Of a DNA stretch of 9,057 nt, positions 6,243 through 9,057 are shown piece after piece. The stretch lies in NCBI GenBank assembly GCA_964473365.1, contig CAYYOV010000074.1, positions 1 to 9,057 on the forward strand, written 5' to 3'. The position numbers and the translations under genes are program-made. Positions within the stretch are counted from its first letter, which is position 1. Every line of letters begins with the position of its first letter. The notes under the pieces are model-generated. The model saw only the letters and a list, made by a program, of their open reading frames with translations. It was not told the origin of the DNA and did no database searches. The DNA is from 2-02-FULL-55-14 sp964473365 (GTDB taxonomy: Bacteria > Bacteroidota > Ignavibacteria > UBA10030).

Positions 6243-8567
6243 ATGATGATCGGTCAGACGATCTCACACTATCAGATCCTCGAAAAGCTTGGCGAGGGGG
6301 GCATGGGCGTTGTCTATAAGGCCCTCGACACCAGGTTGCGTCGTACTGTGGCGCTCAAGTTTCTCGCCCAATCGTTCTTATCCGATGCAGATGCCCGACG
6401 ACGATTCATCCACGAAGCCCAGGCGTCTGCCCTCCTCAGTCACGCGAATATCGCTACCGTCTTTGAGGTGGACCCCGACCCTGCAAACACGTTCATTGCG
6501 TTCGAATTGGTCGAGGGTCAGACCTTGGCTGAGGTCATCGCATCGGGACGTCAGTCGATGGATGATATCATGCGCATGACCCGACAGATCGTTGACGGTC
6601 TTCACGCTGCCCATCAGCACGGCATCGTGCATCGAGATGTCAAGGGTCACAATATCATGGTCACTCCCACGGGGGGTATCAAGATCCTGGATTTCGGACT
6701 GGCGAAGCCACGCGACGCCACCGTTGTCACACAGCTCGGCGTGACCGCGGGGACGGTGGCCTACATGTCGCCTGAGCAGATCAGAGGCGAATCCGTCGAC
6801 GCTCGAACCGACCTCTGGGCACTCGGCGTGTTGATGTACGAGATGATCGCAGGCAAGCGGCCCTTCCGTGCGGACTACAACGATGCCGTCGTGTATCAGG
6901 TTTTGCATGAGACGCCTGAGCCACTGACTGCCAGCCGGCCCGAGGTCCCGAGTGATGTTGAACGTATCGTGATGAAACTCCTGGAAAAGGACGCCCGCAA
7001 CCGATATCAGTCTGCAGCCGATCTGCTCGAAGACCTTGGAAGGCCGGCCTCCGCTGGCACAGACGCACACCGAACGCCGAAGGTCCACGAGGCCCTGATC
7101 GATCGACGCCCTTTTCAGCTTGGGCTCATCGGGGCCGTGATCGTCGCCACTATCGTCATCTGGCACTTTGCATCTGAGCCGCCCGCATCCACGATCCGCT
7201 CACTGGCAGTTCTTCCGTTTGAGAACTTGACGAAGGATCCGGAGCAGGAGTACTTTGCAGACGAGATGACCGATCAGCTCATCACAGAATTGAGCAAGAT
7301 CCAATCGCTTCGCGTCATCTCTCGAAAATCTGCTATGGTCTATCGAAACCGGCGCGAATTGCTCCCCGACATCGGAAGGGCATTGAACGTGGAGGCCCTG
7401 ATCACTGCAACCGTGCTCCGGTCGGGCGATCGCGTGCGGGTCAATGCTCAGCTCATACGGGCGTCGGATGAGAACAACCTCTGGTCTGAGAGCTTCGACC
7501 AGAAACTGGAGAGCGTCCTGGACCTTCAGGCGGCGCTCGCGCGTTCCATCACAGAGCGGATCAGCATCGTTTTGACACCGGACGAACGCTCGAAGCTGAG
7601 CGAATCGCGAAAAGTGGACCCGGAGGCGTTCGATCTCGTTGCTCGCGGCAATTTCCTGCTGAATTCAGCGAATGACAGCGCAAGTTTCGACCGAGTCTAT
7701 GAACTCATGAAGCGGGCCGTCCGCATCGATCCTACGTCTGTCGACGCTCATGTCGGGATCGCGCTCTCGGTCGTCCATCGGAAAGCCATGGGACTCCACG
7801 TCCCCGAAGGGCTGGTCGCGGAGGCCGAACGGTCTATAGCGAGTGCCCTGGAGATCGATCCCCGTTCGGGTCGAGCCTATACCGCACAGGGTCAGCTCTT
7901 CTGGGCGGAGGGCAGGATCCCCGAATGTCTCGCGGCCCTTTCCAAGGCCGTTGAACTCAATCCGCGTGATGGCTTTATCGTCACCAACTATAGCTGGATG
8001 CTGATGCTCGTCGGTCGATATGATGAAGGTGTTCGGCAGGCCGAGATCGCCGTTGCGCTGGACCCACTTTCGCAGTATCCCCGCTGCAACCTCGCAGGAT
8101 GGTACTACGCGACCCGACGCAATCGGGACTCCGAGCGACAAGCATTGCGGATCCTTGAGGTTGATTCAGTTTGGGATGGCGCTTTGTGGCAACTGGCCAT
8201 GATCTGTGAACACGAGGGGCGTCTTGATGAAGCACGGACCTGGTGGGAGAAGCTCTTCCGTGGAAGAGGTATCGACGTCGATGGGCTCCCCCGCTCGGGA
8301 CCGTGGAAGGACTTCCAATCGTGGCGAACACGAACGTTGGAACGATTGGACTGGCCGAGGCGTGAGGAACTCGTCTTCGCGTTGCTGTTTGAAGGGAAAA
8401 AGGAACGGGCGTTGACCGAGCTCGAACAGTGCGTTGCCAGAAAGACCCCGATCGTGCTGGCCCTGTTCTATCCGGATTTCGATCCGCTTCGCGACGACAA
8501 GCGGTTCGCCAACCTCGTCGCCAAGGCTGAATTGCCTGTTGACGCCTATTGCGCTCTTCCGCGATGA
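6243..8567 (+). CDS. Transmembrane Ser/Thr protein kinase with TolB/FlgO-like domain and TPR repeats
   Basis: This is a 774-residue Hanks-type kinase (numbering from ATG 6243). The start was chosen because relatives begin M-IGQTISHY. GTG 6231 and ATG 6246 are alternatives, and no strong ribosome site decides. The kinase domain covers about residues 10-265. It has the glycine loop GEGGMGVVYKA, the VALKFL lysine (Lys39), the HRDVKGHN catalytic loop (130-137), DFGLA (150-154), and SPEQ in place of APE. All residues needed for phosphotransfer are present. The Pro of the usual HRDxKPxN is Gly here. A single membrane segment lies at about 292-309. Beyond it, RSLAVLPFENLT (about 319 on) opens a TolB/FlgO-like domain of about 125 residues, followed by helical TPR-type repeats from about 460 to 680. 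The C-terminus would be outside the cytoplasm and could sense an envelope signal or scaffold partners. The substrate is unknown. It is divergent from the metal operon and a functional link is not shown. Confidence 0.92.
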   Translation: MMIGQTISHYQILEKLGEGGMGVVYKALDTRLRRTVALKFLAQSFLSDADARRRFIHEAQASALLSHANIATVFEVDPDPANTFIAFELVEGQTLAEVIASGRQSMDDIMRMTRQIVDGLHAAHQHGIVHRDVKGHNIMVTPTGGIKILDFGLAKPRDATVVTQLGVTAGTVAYMSPEQIRGESVDARTDLWALGVLMYEMIAGKRPFRADYNDAVVYQVLHETPEPLTASRPEVPSDVERIVMKLLEKDARNRYQSAADLLEDLGRPASAGTDAHRTPKVHEALIDRRPFQLGLIGAVIVATIVIWHFASEPPASTIRSLAVLPFENLTKDPEQEYFADEMTDQLITELSKIQSLRVISRKSAMVYRNRRELLPDIGRALNVEALITATVLRSGDRVRVNAQLIRASDENNLWSESFDQKLESVLDLQAALARSITERISIVLTPDERSKLSESRKVDPEAFDLVARGNFLLNSANDSASFDRVYELMKRAVRIDPTSVDAHVGIALSVVHRKAMGLHVPEGLVAEAERSIASALEIDPRSGRAYTAQGQLFWAEGRIPECLAALSKAVELNPRDGFIVTNYSWMLMLVGRYDEGVRQAEIAVALDPLSQYPRCNLAGWYYATRRNRDSERQALRILEVDSVWDGALWQLAMICEHEGRLDEARTWWEKLFRGRGIDVDGLPRSGPWKDFQSWRTRTLERLDWPRREELVFALLFEGKKERALTELEQCVARKTPIVLALFYPDFDPLRDDKRFANLVAKAELPVDAYCALPR

Positions 8568-9022
8568 TACGGCAAGTATCGGAGGCGCGATCGCGACGAA
8601 TGTGACTGAGAAGAATCGGCTTCAGGAGACAACGTTCGTTCGAGCATGACGAATCGTCGCAGCGCCCGTCCAGACAAATATCCCACGCCCACGTGAAGCA
8701 GAGAGGTCCACACCTGACTGCCGCATTTCCGGGCGAGCCTGTTTGCATCGATGGCCTTGCGCGCAACCATAGCATATCCTTAGTGAATCGGGAAGAAGGC
8801 CGTCGACGAACCTTCGCATACCTGGGATTGGGTCCTCAATCTCACCTCGTACGAACTCGGCACCGATGTGAATGGATGAAGAAGCCGTCCGTTGCTTCTC
8901 AGACTCCGTTGGAGTACCATCAACAAGAATTCGGGTCCTAGAGGATGCTCACTCTTCCGGCCAGCCCAGCGCATACGGAGCCGGCCCATCGACCCGCGTT
9001 GTCGACGACTGAAGGCAAAGCA
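8568..9022. other. Gene-poor stretch between the kinase and the next gene
   Basis: About 455 bases with no convincing coding region. The kinase stop is followed by a weak hairpin, GATAC-GGCAA-GTATC (8566-8580), without a T-tract, so no intrinsic terminator can be claimed. A palindrome CGCGATCGCG lies at about 8587-8596. On the minus strand a 74-codon frame (8770-8546) has an AAGGA ribosome site 6 bases before its ATG, but its residues are unremarkable and Arg/Ser-rich at the end. It overlaps the kinase 3' end and I could not support it as a gene. The promoter of the following gene was not identified. Confidence 0.5.
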
Positions 9023-9057
9023 ATGAAGGTAAAGGTCTGGGGTTGCCGAGGCTCACT
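9023..9057 (+). CDS. Start of a probable metallo-beta-lactamase-fold hydrolase, truncated by the window edge
   Basis: Only 11 codons are visible: MKVKVWGCRGS and then a partial Leu codon. The opening V-x-[FW]-WGCRGS is characteristic of a group of MBL-fold metallohydrolases (RNase Z-like or phosphodiesterase-like), which usually continue with a PSPG/TPG segment and RYGGNT. GAAGG lies 7 bases before the ATG and supports the start. The metal-binding HxHxDH motif would be beyond the edge, so the fold call rests on this short N-terminal signature alone. It is on the same strand as the kinase but 455 bases away, so it is probably a separate transcription unit. Confidence 0.65.
   Translation, partial: MKVKVWGCRGS

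Noticed and set aside
5861..6244. 127-codon minus-strand frame upstream of the kinase
   Set aside because: There is no recognisable motif or good ribosome site, and it overlaps the kinase start in the divergent region. Scattered Cys residues alone are not enough.
6378..7166. 262-codon minus-strand frame inside the kinase gene
   Set aside because: It is antisense to the conserved kinase motifs and shows no domain of its own.
7981..8775. 264-codon minus-strand frame across the kinase 3' end
   Set aside because: It is mostly antisense to the TPR-coding part. The Cys/Arg/Ser-rich composition and lack of any motif suggest chance.
1..9057. CRISPR arrays, insertion sequences, tRNA or rRNA genes
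   Set aside because: I saw no regularly spaced repeats, transposase motifs, terminal inverted repeats or cloverleaf-forming segments. The only repeats noted are the two domain-coding copies at 32-220.

Overview
The window (9,057 bases, fairly GC-rich) looks like a chromosomal segment of a Gram-negative bacterium. It encodes an outer-membrane TolC-type channel and a tripartite-type RND metal pump. The best guess at lineage is the Bacteroidota/Chlorobiota superphylum (for example Ignavibacteria or Kapabacteria). Reasons are a small Cys-rich protein resembling the HYC_CC_PP family, tandem CPMHPEV heavy-metal-binding domains, and a large Ser/Thr kinase fused to a TolB/FlgO-like domain and TPRs. 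Acidobacteria or Gemmatimonadota remain possible, so the taxonomic call is low confidence.

Left two thirds, minus strand (5749 down to 1): a copper/silver efflux operon. In transcription order it has (i) a possible sigma70-type promoter near 5721-5749; (ii) a 134-aa membrane-anchored or secreted Cys-rich protein (5562-5158); (iii) an 86-base spacer with a hairpin cluster and a T6 tract that could be an attenuator; (iv) a 1,118-aa CusA/CzcA-type heavy-metal RND pump (5071-1715); (v) a TolC-family outer-membrane channel overlapping the pump gene by 4 bases (1718-402); and (vi) 25 bases later, a secreted protein with two heavy-metal-binding domains that runs off the left edge (376-1). The pump keeps the Cu(I)/Ag(I) determinants of CusA: three periplasmic Met residues and a single-Asp TM4 motif. 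It also carries an extra Met/Gly/Ser-rich insertion of about 55 residues. No separate periplasmic adaptor (CusB) gene lies within the window. It should be just beyond the left edge, and the truncated protein could even be its N-terminus.

Middle (5563-6242): a long divergent intergenic region of about 680 bases. It holds the candidate operon promoter and leader and no convincing gene.

Right third, plus strand: a 774-aa transmembrane Ser/Thr protein kinase with an extracytoplasmic TolB/FlgO-like domain and TPR repeats (6243-8567). A gene-poor stretch of about 455 bases follows. The first 11 codons of a probable metallo-beta-lactamase-fold hydrolase start at 9023 and run off the right edge. The kinase is divergent from the metal operon and nothing in the sequence ties the two together.

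The system is recognisable rather than wholly new. The unusual parts are the Met-rich insertion in the pump, the Met-rich stretch in its partner channel, the Cys-rich leader protein and the structured spacer ahead of the pump gene.
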